This document shows, in pieces, positions 9,381 to 18,779 of a stretch of 64,000 bases of DNA (position 1 is its first letter; every line of letters begins with the position of its first letter). This DNA is from MFD04716-140 sp963703125. Its GTDB lineage: Bacteria; Bacteroidota; Bacteroidia; Flavobacteriales; Flavobacteriaceae. The notes beneath the pieces were generated by a model. That model was not told where the DNA came from. It worked only from the letters and a program-made list of their open reading frames with translations, and ran no database searches. The stretch covers positions 1-64,000 of the forward strand of contig OY969790.1 of the NCBI GenBank assembly GCA_963703125.1. Direction: 5' to 3'. The position numbers and the translations under genes were made by a program.

Positions 9381-10148
9381 ACCCATCAAAGATGCCAACA
9401 ACATTTTCGACCGTGATTTTAGATCAGGTTTATGGGTCGCAGTTTCCAATGATTCGGAAATGAGTTGCATACCCTCCAAGGCTATTCCATCACACATGGG
9501 ATGAAAGTTCTTCGCCAAATAGGCCTCCATATTGTGTGTCAAGGCATCCATTCCGGTTGCTGCGGTCACAAATGCGGGGAGCTCCATAGTCAACAAGGGA
9601 TCGGCAAAAACAATTTTTGCCATCAGTTTGGGACTGAACAAGATCCGCTTTTTCTTGGATTCATCTTCAGAGATAATGGCACTGCGACCTACCTCACTTC
9701 CCGTACCCGACGTCGTTGGAATGGTTACAAAATGGGGGACTTCTTCAGTCACATATTGGTCCCCACCAATTAAATCATCGTAATCAAACAAATCCCTTTT
9801 GTGGTTTACACGAAGGGCAATCGCCCTTGCCACATCCAAGGCAACACCGCCGCCAATACCCACTATACAATCCCTATTTGTTTTATGAAATGCTTCGCCG
9901 CCCGCCAAAACATCTGATTTTATAGGATTCTTATGCATGTCTTTAAAGACCTCAACCGATATTCCCTTTTGTTCAAGTTGGCTTTTGATATTTTTAAAAA
10001 AAGACAGATCTGCCACTATAGCATCGGTAACCAAAAGTGAACGCTTTAAATTGTTTTGTTTCAAGTAATCGGCTAATTCTTCGCTTGCCCCGGCTCCAAA
10101 ACGAATTGGGGTAGGGAAATTGAAACCGTGAATTTTATGTATATCCAT
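9366..10148 (-). CDS. Iron-containing alcohol dehydrogenase, N-terminal two thirds
   Basis: Group III (Fe-dependent) alcohol dehydrogenase, about 260 of the usual 380 residues. The NAD(P)-binding part has GIGGGVALDVAR near residues 96-107 and PTTSGTGSEVGRSAI near 142-156. The metal-binding aspartate and first histidine are in TGMDALTHNMEAYL; the remaining two histidine ligands would lie beyond the join at 9365 and are absent here. Starts three bases after the stop of the glutamine-synthetase-like gene, so it is the third gene of a minus-strand operon with that gene and the permease. In that setting it probably oxidises the alcohol group of the imported amine or its gamma-glutamyl derivative; this is inference. 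Confidence 0.85.
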
Positions 10149-10151
10149 TTA

Positions 10152-11504
10152 TTAAATAATTTCAAAATATCTTTTGGTTTCCCAATCGGTAACCTCTCCC
10201 GAAAATTGTCTCCATTCCCACTCCCTAGTTTTAGTGAAATGTTCTACAAATTCGCCTCCAAAAAGTTCGTTCGCTATTTTCGAATTCTTCATTTTCTGGG
10301 AAGCTTCCCATAGGTTTGAAGGAAGAAATCCTTTTTTTGCCTCATAACCATTTCCAGTAGTCTCCGGAATATCCAGTTCCATCTTGTTTTTGATTCCATA
10401 CAGGCCACTGGCCAAACAAGCCGCCATGGCCAAATACGGATTCACATCCGAACCCACTACCCTATGTTCAATACGGGTTGCTTTTTTACCGGAGCACAGG
10501 CCCTAAGGGATGTAGTTCTATTATCCCTGCCCCATGTTTTGTTAATCGGTGCCCAGGCCCCAACAATCAATCTTTTGTAACTATTTATTGTGGGTGCGAA
10601 CATTGGAAGTATTTCTGGCAAACAATGCAGTTGGCCTGCCAAGTAACTTTTCATGAGGTCACTCATGTCATCTTCAGAAGATCCACCATAAAAAGGTTGA
10701 CCTTCTTTTGGAATCCCAAAGACTTTGATGAATATGGCCCCCACAACCCGGAAGTTTACTCGTCTGTTTTGCCATAAAACTAGCAAGGATACCATGACGA
10801 TATCCTATTTCCTTAACCGCGGTTTTGAACAAGACCGCTCTATCGGCGGCTTCCAAAATTCCACTGTATTGAATTGCCGCTTCGGTTACTCCCGGTTCGG
10901 TTTCTGTATGGAGACCTTCCAATGGAACCCCAAATTTTTCCAACAAATTGAAAAGGTCATCAAAATACGCCTCATTTTCGGACATTCTTAAAATTGAATA
11001 TCCAAACATTCCAGGCGTCAAAGATTGTGCATTTTGATGATTTTTTTCTTTTAGGGAGTCCGAGGTCTCCCTATAGTTGAACCACTCAAATTCTTGCGAA
11101 AACATAGGTTCAAAGCCTAGATTTTCAGATTCAATAATGATTTTTCGCAATAAACTCCTTGGACACACTGCCAAATCTTTGGCATTATCGGCAGAGAAGT
11201 CGACCAAAAAAAAGGGGGTATCATGTTCCCAAGGTATCGTGCGAAAAGTTTCAAAATCAACCTGGGCCTCCATATCGCCATAGCCCGTATGCCATCCCGT
11301 GACTTGTACATTGTCATATGCGGCGTCTCCCATATCCCATCCAAAAACCACGGAACAGAATCCAAATCCATTTTCCAAGGCAGAAATGAACTTGTCCCGA
11401 TGCATAAACTTACCCCTTAAAACACCATCAATATCAACAATGGCCACTTTGACCTTTCTATGTTCACTCTCTTTTATTTTTTTTATTATTTCTTTCTTAT
11501 CCAT
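10152..11504 (-). CDS. Glutamine-synthetase-family gamma-glutamyl-amine ligase, two frameshifts
   Basis: About 450 residues after correction. It belongs to the glutamine synthetase fold but to the divergent GlnA-like branch that ligates glutamate to amines (PuuA, IpuC, GlnA3/GlnA4 types) more than to true GlnA: N-terminal VKVAIVDIDGVLRGKFM, the active-site FSQEFEWF pair of glutamates, TETEPGVTEAA, the ATP-site GGHIHQSLWD, and C-terminal RIEHRVVGSDVNPYLAMAA. The frame breaks twice: at a TTTT run at 10706-10709 (one base too many) and at a TTTTTT run at 10482-10487 (one too few), both homopolymers, so sequencing error is likely. It sits 11 bases after the permease stop and 3 bases before the alcohol dehydrogenase, which points to the amine being an amino alcohol such as ethanolamine. 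Confidence 0.8.
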
Positions 11505-11515
11505 ACCGAAAGTTA

Positions 11516-12826
11516 TTACATTTTTTTATTCAGGAAGAGTAAAAAATACAAATAGCAAACCCCCATTATTCCAAAGAATATGAGCGCCAATGTTGGATTG
11601 TAATATGACATAGCCAATATAGCTATGCTCGCAATGATCAGTGCGGTTAAAGGAAACAAAGGGTAAATTGGCACTTTAAAGGGTCTTGGCATTTCCGGTT
11701 CATTTTTGCGCAAAGCAAAAAAGGAGAACATAGAAACAATGTACAAGCCCAAGGCCCCAAAGCAGGCAATGGTGATGATTTCACCCGTAGCCCCAGTAAA
11801 AAGAGCAACAATTCCAATTAAAGTATTAATTATCAAAGCATTGGCCGGAGTTCTGAATTTGGATTGCACATTGCCCAAAAACTTGGGGGCATAGCCTTTC
11901 CGACCAAACTCAAAAGTAGCCCTACCACCTGCCAATATGATACCGTGAAAGGAAGCTACCAATCCCAAAAGACCTATTCCTACCAATAATTTGTAGAGAA
12001 TATGTCCGTTATCGATAATTCTTGATAAAGCCAGTGGAAGAGGGGAATCGGATGCCAGCGAACTTCCTATAGGATACACAACGGCCTCCCAACCGGCAAC
12101 TCCCACGGCGGATGTAAAGGTTACTATACAAAGGATGACCAAAGTTAAAATGGCAGAACCAAAACCAATTAAAATACTTTTCTGCGGATTTATTGCTTCC
12201 TCCGCTACATTGGCAACACCCTCAATGGCAAGAAAAAACCAGATGGCAAATGGAATTGCCGCAAAAATACCCTCAAACCCATTGGGCAAAGGATTCATTT
12301 TTAGGTTGTCCAACTTAAATTCTGGTATTGTAACCCCTGCAAATATCAAAAGCTCAATAACAGCTAATATGGTAATTATCAATTCAAACGAAGCAGCAAG
12401 TTTAACCCCTAAAATATTGATCAGTGTAAAAATTATATAGGCACCAATTGCGAAAACCATTAAGTCTATCGAGGGATAAATGAGGTTCAAATAAGCACCA
12501 ATTGCGGCGGCTATGGCAGGTGGCGCAAAAATAAATTCGATATTTTGGGCAATACCAGCCACAAAACCCAAATGCTTGCCCAAGCCTCTGTTCGCATACT
12601 CAAAGGCACCACCCGCCTTGGGGATGGCACAAGCCATTTCAGTATAACTAAAGGTGAACGTGACATACATTATTATGATAAAAAAGGTCGCAATAGCCAG
12701 TCCGTAGGTGCCGCCTTCTGCCAGACCAAGGTTCCAACCGAAATACATTCCCGAAATTACATAGCCAACACCTAGACCCCAAAGCATTAATGGACTTAGG
12801 GCTTTTTTTAAACTTACTTCACTCAT
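11516..12826 (-). CDS. APC-family amino acid permease, ethanolamine permease type
   Basis: A 436-residue integral inner-membrane transporter with about twelve hydrophobic segments. The N-terminus LMLWGLGVGYVISGMYFGWN and the sequence YTEMACAIPKAGGAFEYANR are typical of the ethanolamine permease branch (Eat) of the APC superfamily; IEGVANVAEEAINPQKS is the conserved loop between later helices. First gene of the operon with the gamma-glutamyl-amine ligase and the alcohol dehydrogenase, which together suggest uptake and catabolism of ethanolamine or a related amino alcohol. Substrate is inferred from family and context, not seen directly; generic amino-acid uptake remains possible. Confidence 0.8.
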   Translation of the reverse strand: MSEVSLKKALSPLMLWGLGVGYVISGMYFGWNLGLAEGGTYGLAIATFFIIIMYVTFTFSYTEMACAIPKAGGAFEYANRGLGKHLGFVAGIAQNIEFIFAPPAIAAAIGAYLNLIYPSIDLMVFAIGAYIIFTLINILGVKLAASFELIITILAVIELLIFAGVTIPEFKLDNLKMNPLPNGFEGIFAAIPFAIWFFLAIEGVANVAEEAINPQKSILIGFGSAILTLVILCIVTFTSAVGVAGWEAVVYPIGSSLASDSPLPLALSRIIDNGHILYKLLVGIGLLGLVASFHGIILAGGRATFEFGRKGYAPKFLGNVQSKFRTPANALIINTLIGIVALFTGATGEIITIACFGALGLYIVSMFSFFALRKNEPEMPRPFKVPIYPLFPLTALIIASIAILAMSYYNPTLALIFFGIMGVCYLYFLLFLNKKM

Positions 12827-12866
12827 TTGTTGGTATGGAATTTAATTTATTCTCATCGAACCCTCT

Positions 12867-12874
12867 CAAAAATA
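12867..12874 (-). promoter_or_regulatory. Possible Bacteroidota -7 box for the permease operon
   Basis: Minus strand TATTTTTG matches the TAnnTTTG -7 element, 41 bases before the permease start. No clear TTG at the -33 spacing, so support is partial. Confidence 0.35.
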
Positions 12875-13033
12875 GCTGAAAATGCACAAGGAAAATATTG
12901 CATGTGCAACTTTTGTCGAAAAAGGAATTTTACTCCATAAAAATTGTCCGATAACCCTTGAAAAGGAAATTAATTTTTCTAATTACTGTTTTTCCTTGAG
13001 GCACTTCTCAAATTAACAAATCTAAAATTTGAA

Positions 13034-15031
13034 CTATTCCACCATTTTCAGAAACTCTGCTTCGGAAATGAGTGGAACTCCCAAACTTTCAGCTTTGTCC
13101 CTTTTGCTTCGGCCCATATTATCGCCTGCCACCACGAAATTGGTTTTTGAAGAAATCGAGGAAGCCACTTTGCCACCGTTGTCTTCAATTAGTTTTTTCA
13201 ATTCATCCCTACTGACCGATTCGAAAACGCCAGAGACCACAAAAATTTGACCTTTTAAGGTTTCAGTCTGATTTTCGAGTTGCTTTTCGGACAGCGAAAA
13301 CTGAACACCGTATTCCTTAAGTCGGGAAATTATATGCCGATTGGTCCCATTCTGAAAAAACTCAACCACACTTTGAGCGATACGCTCTCCTATCTCATCT
13401 ACGGCTATCAATTCTTCAGAAGTTGCGCTCATTAAGGCATCTATATTTTTATAGGCCTTGGCCAATTTTTTGGCAACTGTTTCACCTACAAAGCGTATGC
13501 CCAAAGCGAACAATACCCTTTCAAAAGGAATATGTACGGATGCGGCCACTCCGTCAATTAAATTCTCGGCCGATTTTTCGGCCATGCGCTCCAAAGGCAA
13601 CACTTTTTCTTTTGAGAGCGTATATAGATCGGCATAATTTGTTATGAGACCTTCCTTAAAAAGGAGCTCAACGGTCTCACTGCCCATCCCTTCAATGTCC
13701 ATGGCCTTACGTGAAATATAGTGCTGTATGCGCCCTGTAATCTGCGGCGGGCAGCCATAGTAATTCGTGCAATAGTGCTTGGCATCCCCTTCAGTACGGG
13801 TCAGCGGCGTGTGACATTCAGGACAATAGTCAATATATACAGTGGAAGCTGAATTTAATGGTCTTTTCGTTAAATCTACCCCTATGATCTTTGGAATGAT
13901 CTCTCCACCCTTTTCAACAAAAACGGTGTCGCCCTCCCGTATGTCAAATTTTGCAATTTGGTCTGCATTGTGCAGCGATGCCCTTTTAACGATGGTTCCT
14001 GCCAACAGTACGGGTTTCAAGTTGGCTACCGGGGTAATTGCACCTGTTCTGCCCACTTGATATGTAATTTCATTCAATACGGTAGAGACCTGTTCCGCCT
14101 TAAATTTATAGGCCAGGGCCCATCTGGGGGATTTCGCTGTGTATCCTAATTCTTCCTGATGATTTATATTGTTGACCTTTACAACCACTCCGTCTGTTTC
14201 ATAAGGCAATTGATGACGGTGCACGTCCCAATAATCCACAAATGCCATTACCTCATCTGTGGTCTTACAAAGCTTCGCTTCCTTTGGCACCTTAAATCCC
14301 CATTTTCGAGCCTTTTCCAACATTTCAAATTGAGACCCCAAATTCAAATGATTTCCAACAATACTGTATAATAAGCAATCCAAGGGACGTTGCGCGACCA
14401 ATGAACTATCCTGTAATTTTAAACTTCCTGAAGCCGTATTTCTCGGGTTCATATAGGGTTCTTCCCCATTCTCAATTCGCTCTTGGTTCATTTTTGCAAA
14501 ACCTTCAAATGGCAGAATTATCTCACCTCGGATATCAAATTTCGGAGGATAATCACCTTTTAATTGTAATGGTATGGATCTTATTGTTTTGATATTGGTA
14601 GTAACATCGTCTCCCTGAAAACCATCACCCCTTGTGACAGCGCGTACCAATTTCCCATTTTCATAGGTAATATTTATACTGGCCCCATCATACTTTAGCT
14701 CACATGTAAATTCTACCTCAACGTCTCCCAAGCCTTTTTGGATTCTTTTTTCCCAATCCTCAACTTCTTCCTTGGAATATGAATTGTCCAAAGAATACAT
14801 GCGATGTTCGTGTAAGACCGTTTCAAAGTTCTTTGTAACCATACCACCAATGCGTAAAGTGGGAGAAGTTGCATCATAGAATTCAGGGTTTTGTTCTTCC
14901 AAACGCTGCAATTCCTTTAATTTCAGATCAAACTCATAATCGGAAATGGTTGGATTATCCATAACATAATAATTATGGTTGTGTTCGCGCAATTCGTTGC
15001 GCAAGGCCTCTATTTTCGCTTGAATGCTCAT
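13034..15031 (-). CDS. ligA: NAD-dependent DNA ligase
   Basis: Essential DNA ligase that seals nicks in replication and repair using NAD. Full length at 665 residues. The adenylation site lysine is K113 in ELKYDGAS; the NAD-binding Ia domain (HNHNYYVMDNPTISD) precedes it; RGDGFQGDDVT and the OB fold follow. A four-cysteine zinc finger is at CPECHTP and CTNYYGCP, then helix-hairpin-helix repeats, then a C-terminal BRCT domain (GQIFVVSGVFESVSRDELK). The start codon directly abuts the stop of the upstream LOG-family gene, so the pair is cotranscribed. Confidence 0.97.
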   Translation of the reverse strand: MSIQAKIEALRNELREHNHNYYVMDNPTISDYEFDLKLKELQRLEEQNPEFYDATSPTLRIGGMVTKNFETVLHEHRMYSLDNSYSKEEVEDWEKRIQKGLGDVEVEFTCELKYDGASINITYENGKLVRAVTRGDGFQGDDVTTNIKTIRSIPLQLKGDYPPKFDIRGEIILPFEGFAKMNQERIENGEEPYMNPRNTASGSLKLQDSSLVAQRPLDCLLYSIVGNHLNLGSQFEMLEKARKWGFKVPKEAKLCKTTDEVMAFVDYWDVHRHQLPYETDGVVVKVNNINHQEELGYTAKSPRWALAYKFKAEQVSTVLNEITYQVGRTGAITPVANLKPVLLAGTIVKRASLHNADQIAKFDIREGDTVFVEKGGEIIPKIIGVDLTKRPLNSASTVYIDYCPECHTPLTRTEGDAKHYCTNYYGCPPQITGRIQHYISRKAMDIEGMGSETVELLFKEGLITNYADLYTLSKEKVLPLERMAEKSAENLIDGVAASVHIPFERVLFALGIRFVGETVAKKLAKAYKNIDALMSATSEELIAVDEIGERIAQSVVEFFQNGTNRHIISRLKEYGVQFSLSEKQLENQTETLKGQIFVVSGVFESVSRDELKKLIEDNGGKVASSISSKTNFVVAGDNMGRSKRDKAESLGVPLISEAEFLKMVE

Positions 15032-15613
15032 TTAAACTTGGTCATTTTTAATCCATTTTGGTAACGGAAGTGGAACATAGTCATACATCTTTTGCAGCAG
15101 TCCGTTCACATCATCATCCACCAAAATCATATCATAATTCTCCTTCTTTAGAAAACCCAGCCTCACCATTTTCCGAATCAATTGAAGAAGGTCATCATAA
15201 AATCCATTCGTGTTCAAAATGCCTATCGGCTTTTGATGTAACCCGAGCTGAGCCCAGGTAATCATTTCAAAAAGTTCTTCCAAAGTGCCGTAGCCCCCGG
15301 GCAATGTTATAATTCCCTCCGAAAGTTCATGCATTTTCAATTTTCGTTCGTGCATGTTTTCGGTAATAATAAGTCGGTTCAATCCTGAATGAAAGACCTC
15401 CTTTTTCTTCAAAAAATCCGGGATTACCCCAATAACCTCTCCATTAAAATCTAGGGCATTTTGGGCTATTTTTCCCATTACCCCTATTTTGGCGCCACCG
15501 TATATCAATGTAATCTTTCTTTGGGCCAATGTGCGGCCTAATTCGGCCGCCGCTTCCACAATTTGAGGGTCGTTACCTTCACTGCTTCCGCAAAAAACTA
15601 CGATACTTTTCAT
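15032..15613 (-). CDS. LOG-family protein (nucleotide 5'-monophosphate phosphoribohydrolase type)
   Basis: A 193-residue Rossmann-fold protein of the LOG/TIGR00730 group, once called lysine decarboxylase. The signature PGGYGTLEELFEM carries the family active-site motif PGGxGTxxE, and IYGGAKIGVMG forms the phosphate loop. Family members hydrolyse nucleoside 5'-monophosphates (cytokinin ribotides in plants, AMP or similar in bacteria) to base and ribose phosphate. The bacterial role is unclear. Its stop touches the start of ligA, the downstream gene. Upstream is prmC at 15651, 38 bases away, also minus strand. Confidence 0.85.
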   Translation of the reverse strand: MKSIVVFCGSSEGNDPQIVEAAAELGRTLAQRKITLIYGGAKIGVMGKIAQNALDFNGEVIGVIPDFLKKKEVFHSGLNRLIITENMHERKLKMHELSEGIITLPGGYGTLEELFEMITWAQLGLHQKPIGILNTNGFYDDLLQLIRKMVRLGFLKKENYDMILVDDDVNGLLQKMYDYVPLPLPKWIKNDQV

Positions 15614-15650
15614 GGTCTGATCGCCCCTAATTGATTTTGTGGATTCCGTT

Positions 15651-16538
15651 TTACTTGTAAAAAGCCTTCATCATTCTATCATGACCGAACATGTCTTTTC
15701 GCAGTTCAATTTCTGAAAAATTGTTATCTTTCAAAAGCTTGATCGTCTTTTTTCCCAGATATTGATTTATTTCTAAAAATAGGAGGCCATTTCGCTTCAA
15801 ATGCGCTTTGGCAAATTCAACGATTGCCTTGTAAAACAATAATGGATCGTAATCCGGAACAAAAAGCGCAATCCCAGGTTCATAATTCTTTACGTTATTT
15901 TGCATGTCTTTCTTTTCCAACTCCCTAACATACGGTGGATTGGAGACTATGATATCATACTTCATGTCAAGGGAGGGGGGATTCATAATATTCATATGTG
16001 CCAACCCAATATTTACATCATTCAATTCGCTATTCCCTTTGGCGATTTTTAATGCTTCATTCGAAATATCAATAGCATAAACCTCGACTTTTTTCATATT
16101 CTTGGCCAAAGAAATAGCAATGCAACCACTACCTGTCCCTATATCTAGGATTCTAACTTTTGAACTGGCATCTATAACACCCTCACTCTCAAATTTTTGT
16201 GCCATACCTGGATAGTCATCAAGAATCCACCGCACAAGTTCTTCTGTCTCCGGTCTAGGTATAAGGACATTTTCATTGACCAAAAAATCCATATCCATGA
16301 AATGTGTTTTTCCCATTATATATTGAATGGGCCGTTCCTGTTTTAGTTCGGCAAGTGCCGCAAACATATTTTTTTCCTTTTCTTTGGAAATAACCAGGCT
16401 AGGGTCAATCGTTAGCACAAATCGTTGGAAGCCGAAAAAATGTTCGATCAACATATAATAGAAGCTATCAATCTCTTCTTTTGGATAAAGATCTTTTAAT
16501 TCTAAATGGAAAATGGACTTAATTTCTCGCAGTAGCAT
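15651..16538 (-). CDS. prmC: Peptide chain release factor N5-glutamine methyltransferase
   Basis: Class I SAM-dependent methyltransferase, 295 residues, that methylates the glutamine of the GGQ motif in release factors RF1 and RF2 and so raises termination efficiency. The SAM-binding motif I is DIGTGSGCIAISLA, preceded by the family signature IPRPETEELVRWI; the substrate-glutamine binding motif NPPYV is in IVSNPPYVRELE. The N-terminal helical domain that recognises the release factor is present. It lies between the GNAT gene at 16578 and the LOG gene on the same strand. Confidence 0.95.
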   Translation of the reverse strand: MLLREIKSIFHLELKDLYPKEEIDSFYYMLIEHFFGFQRFVLTIDPSLVISKEKEKNMFAALAELKQERPIQYIMGKTHFMDMDFLVNENVLIPRPETEELVRWILDDYPGMAQKFESEGVIDASSKVRILDIGTGSGCIAISLAKNMKKVEVYAIDISNEALKIAKGNSELNDVNIGLAHMNIMNPPSLDMKYDIIVSNPPYVRELEKKDMQNNVKNYEPGIALFVPDYDPLLFYKAIVEFAKAHLKRNGLLFLEINQYLGKKTIKLLKDNNFSEIELRKDMFGHDRMMKAFYK

Positions 16539-16577
16539 GCTATTAAAAAGTATGGAAAGAAATTCCTTGATATCTAA

Positions 16578-17078
16578 TCATTCTTTCCCGATTTGAATAT
16601 TCTTAATCATCCAAACGGTGCATGAATAGTGTCCCGTATCCCCCATTGGAGCATCAATATATTCAAAACCGTTCTTCAAATAGAGTTTTTGGGCATCTTT
16701 CATATAGGGCATTGTTTCCAAGTACCACTGTTTATAACCGCACTCCATGGCAAACTCCAAACATTTCTTAATCATCGCAGTCCCCAGTCCTTTGCCACGA
16801 GCCTCCTTCAAAAAATACATCTTTTGTAGTTCACATACACTTCCGTTATAATTCTCTAATTGAGCAATTCCTGCACACCCGATAATCTTCCCTTCCTCTA
16901 AAGCCACAAAATATGCTGCTTTTGGGGCATTATAGTTTTCGTACATATGATCCAAAGCTTTATCTGCATAGGCAGTACCTACTTTTGGAACACCCATTTC
17001 AACTAGCACTTTGCGAATAACCTCTGCAACTTGGGGATTGTCATTGAAATGTATTTCACGTATAAATGCCCCTTCCAT
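16578..17078 (-). CDS. GNAT-family N-acetyltransferase
   Basis: A 166-residue cytoplasmic acetyltransferase. The acetyl-CoA pyrophosphate-binding motif A is in LQKMYFLKEARGKGLGTAMI (R/QxxGxG/A form RGKGLG), followed by the beta5 strand and motif B QWYLETMPYMKDAQKLYLKN. The substrate cannot be told from sequence. It is divergent from ribD (42 bases between the start codons) and 39 bases upstream of prmC, with which it may share a transcript. Confidence 0.85.
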   Translation of the reverse strand: MEGAFIREIHFNDNPQVAEVIRKVLVEMGVPKVGTAYADKALDHMYENYNAPKAAYFVALEEGKIIGCAGIAQLENYNGSVCELQKMYFLKEARGKGLGTAMIKKCLEFAMECGYKQWYLETMPYMKDAQKLYLKNGFEYIDAPMGDTGHYSCTVWMIKNIQIGKE

Positions 17079-17107
17079 TTATTATAACACTATCTGTATT
17101 AAAGTTC

Positions 17108-17115
17108 TATTTTTG
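17108..17115 (+). promoter_or_regulatory. Bacteroidota -7 box directly upstream of ribD
   Basis: TATTTTTG is an exact TAnnTTTG match. Only four bases separate it from the GTG start at 17120, so transcription should begin at or within a few bases of the start codon. No clear TTG was found at the expected -33 spacing. Confidence 0.5.
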
Positions 17116-17119
17116 CGTG

Positions 17120-18172
17120 GTGAATATACATACAAAATACATGCTTCGTTGCATACAACTGGCCAAAAATGGTCTAGGAACCACCTTCCCAAATCCTATG
17201 GTAGGTAGTATTGTTGTTCACGATGATAAGATTATCGGAGAGGGATTTACCAGTGCGTATGGCGGGCCACATGCAGAGGTAAATGCCATAGCATCTGTAA
17301 ATGATAAAACCCTTTTAAAAAAGGCAACTCTTTATGTGACGCTTGAACCCTGCTCCCATTTCGGAAAAACACCCCCTTGCGCCGACCTCATAATTCAACA
17401 TAAAATTTCCAAAGTTGTTATTGGAACAATGGATCCGAATTTAAAAGTTGCAGGTAAGGGAATAAAAAAATTGAAACAAGCCGGATGTGAGGTAATAATT
17501 GGGGTGTTGGAAGAAGAATGTAAGGAACATCACAAGCGTTTTTTAACTTTTCATGGCAAAAAGAGACCTTACATAATTCTTAAATGGGCTGAAACGCAGG
17601 ATGGTTTTATCGCTCCTGAAAAAATTCTAAGAAATAAAAATCCCGAGCCTTATTGGATAACCACCGAAGAATCTCGTCAATTGGTTCATAAATGGAGAAG
17701 CGAAGAACAGGCTATTTTGGTAGGAAACACTACTGTACTAGAAGACAATCCTAAACTTGATGTACGCAATTGGTCAGGTAAATCTCCCATTCGAATTGTT
17801 TTGGACAAAAATTTAGTGCTGAAAAATAATTTGAATGTCTTTGACCAAAACAGTAGCACAATCATACTTACAGAGGTTGAGGGCAATGCCCGCTATGCTA
17901 AAGGCATTCAATATAGGCCCATAGATTTTTCTACAACTTTAGCAGTCAATATTTGCGATGCACTTGCAGCGGAAAATATTATAAGTGTTATCATTGAAGG
18001 AGGGGCAAAAACTTTACAGACTTTTATTGATGCCAATTTATGGGATGAAGCACGTGTTTTTATCGGAGATAAAACTTTCGGAAACGGAATTAAGTCGCCA
18101 GATTTGAATAGTGAATTGTGGAAATCTCAAAAAATTGGTCCAGACCGGTTAAATTATTATCGCAATGATTAA
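17120..18172 (+). CDS. ribD: Bifunctional riboflavin biosynthesis deaminase/reductase
   Basis: Carries out the second and third steps of riboflavin synthesis: deamination of the GTP-derived pyrimidine and reduction of its ribosyl side chain. The N-terminal deaminase domain has the zinc motif HAEVNA and PCSHFGKTPPC; the C-terminal reductase begins near RPYIILKWAETQDGFIAP and includes an NADPH-site ISVIIEGGAKTLQTFI. I chose the GTG at 17120 (NIHTKYMLRCIQLAKNG) because family proteins begin MNIHxKY at this point; that gives 351 residues, the usual size, whereas the longer frame from 17066 overlaps the divergent GNAT gene. The stop overlaps the next gene by eight bases. Confidence 0.92.
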   Translation: MNIHTKYMLRCIQLAKNGLGTTFPNPMVGSIVVHDDKIIGEGFTSAYGGPHAEVNAIASVNDKTLLKKATLYVTLEPCSHFGKTPPCADLIIQHKISKVVIGTMDPNLKVAGKGIKKLKQAGCEVIIGVLEEECKEHHKRFLTFHGKKRPYIILKWAETQDGFIAPEKILRNKNPEPYWITTEESRQLVHKWRSEEQAILVGNTTVLEDNPKLDVRNWSGKSPIRIVLDKNLVLKNNLNVFDQNSSTIILTEVEGNARYAKGIQYRPIDFSTTLAVNICDALAAENIISVIIEGGAKTLQTFIDANLWDEARVFIGDKTFGNGIKSPDLNSELWKSQKIGPDRLNYYRND

Positions 18173-18779
18173 GAACATCATTTTTGATTTTGGGGATATT
18201 TTTGTAAACCTAGATAAACAAGTGATTTTTCGTGAGATAGAAAAATTCGGAGGACAGACCGATTTAGGTTATGATCTAAACAAACTGAATAACATCTATG
18301 AAGTTGGAGCCATAAGTTCGGAGGAGTTTATCGCCAGTATTGGAAAAATGTACCCAAAGGCAAATACCGACCAAATTATTCAAATTTGGAATTCAATGAT
18401 TCTTGATCTTCCCGATTATAGGCTGGAATTTATTGAACAGCTTGCCAGTGAAAGGCAGTACCGACTATTTTTACTTAGCAACACCAATGATTTACATATT
18501 CCTTATTTTGAGGAGAAGATAGGTTCCAATAAGTTCCGGCGATTTAAAAATAGTTTCGAGAAATTCTATCTGTCCCACGAAATTCAACTGCGTAAACCAA
18601 ATATGGAAATTTTTCAATTTGTATTGGGGCAAAATGGACTTCGAGCCAATGAGACTTTTTTTATTGATGACACAAAAGAAAATACGGAAGCCGCTGAGTC
18701 TTTAGGCATTAGATCTTGGAACCTCTTGGTCGGAAAAGAAGATATCATTAATCTAAAGACCAAATTACCCAATGGTTGA
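18165..18779 (+). CDS. HAD-superfamily hydrolase (subfamily IA)
   Basis: A 204-residue haloacid-dehalogenase-type phosphatase. The nucleophile aspartate is in IIFDFGDIFVNLD; the second acidic residue of the usual DxD is replaced by glycine, as in many YihX-like members (FDFGxV). Motif II is LFLLSNTND and the last acidic pair is in ETFFIDDTKENTEAA. The cap region is helical. The start overlaps ribD by eight bases and the end overlaps the EamA transporter by eight, so the three genes are translationally coupled. In a riboflavin context it could dephosphorylate the RibD product, a step for which HAD enzymes are known in other bacteria; that is inference. Confidence 0.85.
   Translation: MIKNIIFDFGDIFVNLDKQVIFREIEKFGGQTDLGYDLNKLNNIYEVGAISSEEFIASIGKMYPKANTDQIIQIWNSMILDLPDYRLEFIEQLASERQYRLFLLSNTNDLHIPYFEEKIGSNKFRRFKNSFEKFYLSHEIQLRKPNMEIFQFVLGQNGLRANETFFIDDTKENTEAAESLGIRSWNLLVGKEDIINLKTKLPNG

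Noticed and set aside
9350..10148. Genuine dehydrogenase-tRNA-synthetase fusion protein
   Set aside because: Each half lacks essential catalytic residues and the base composition switches at the join.
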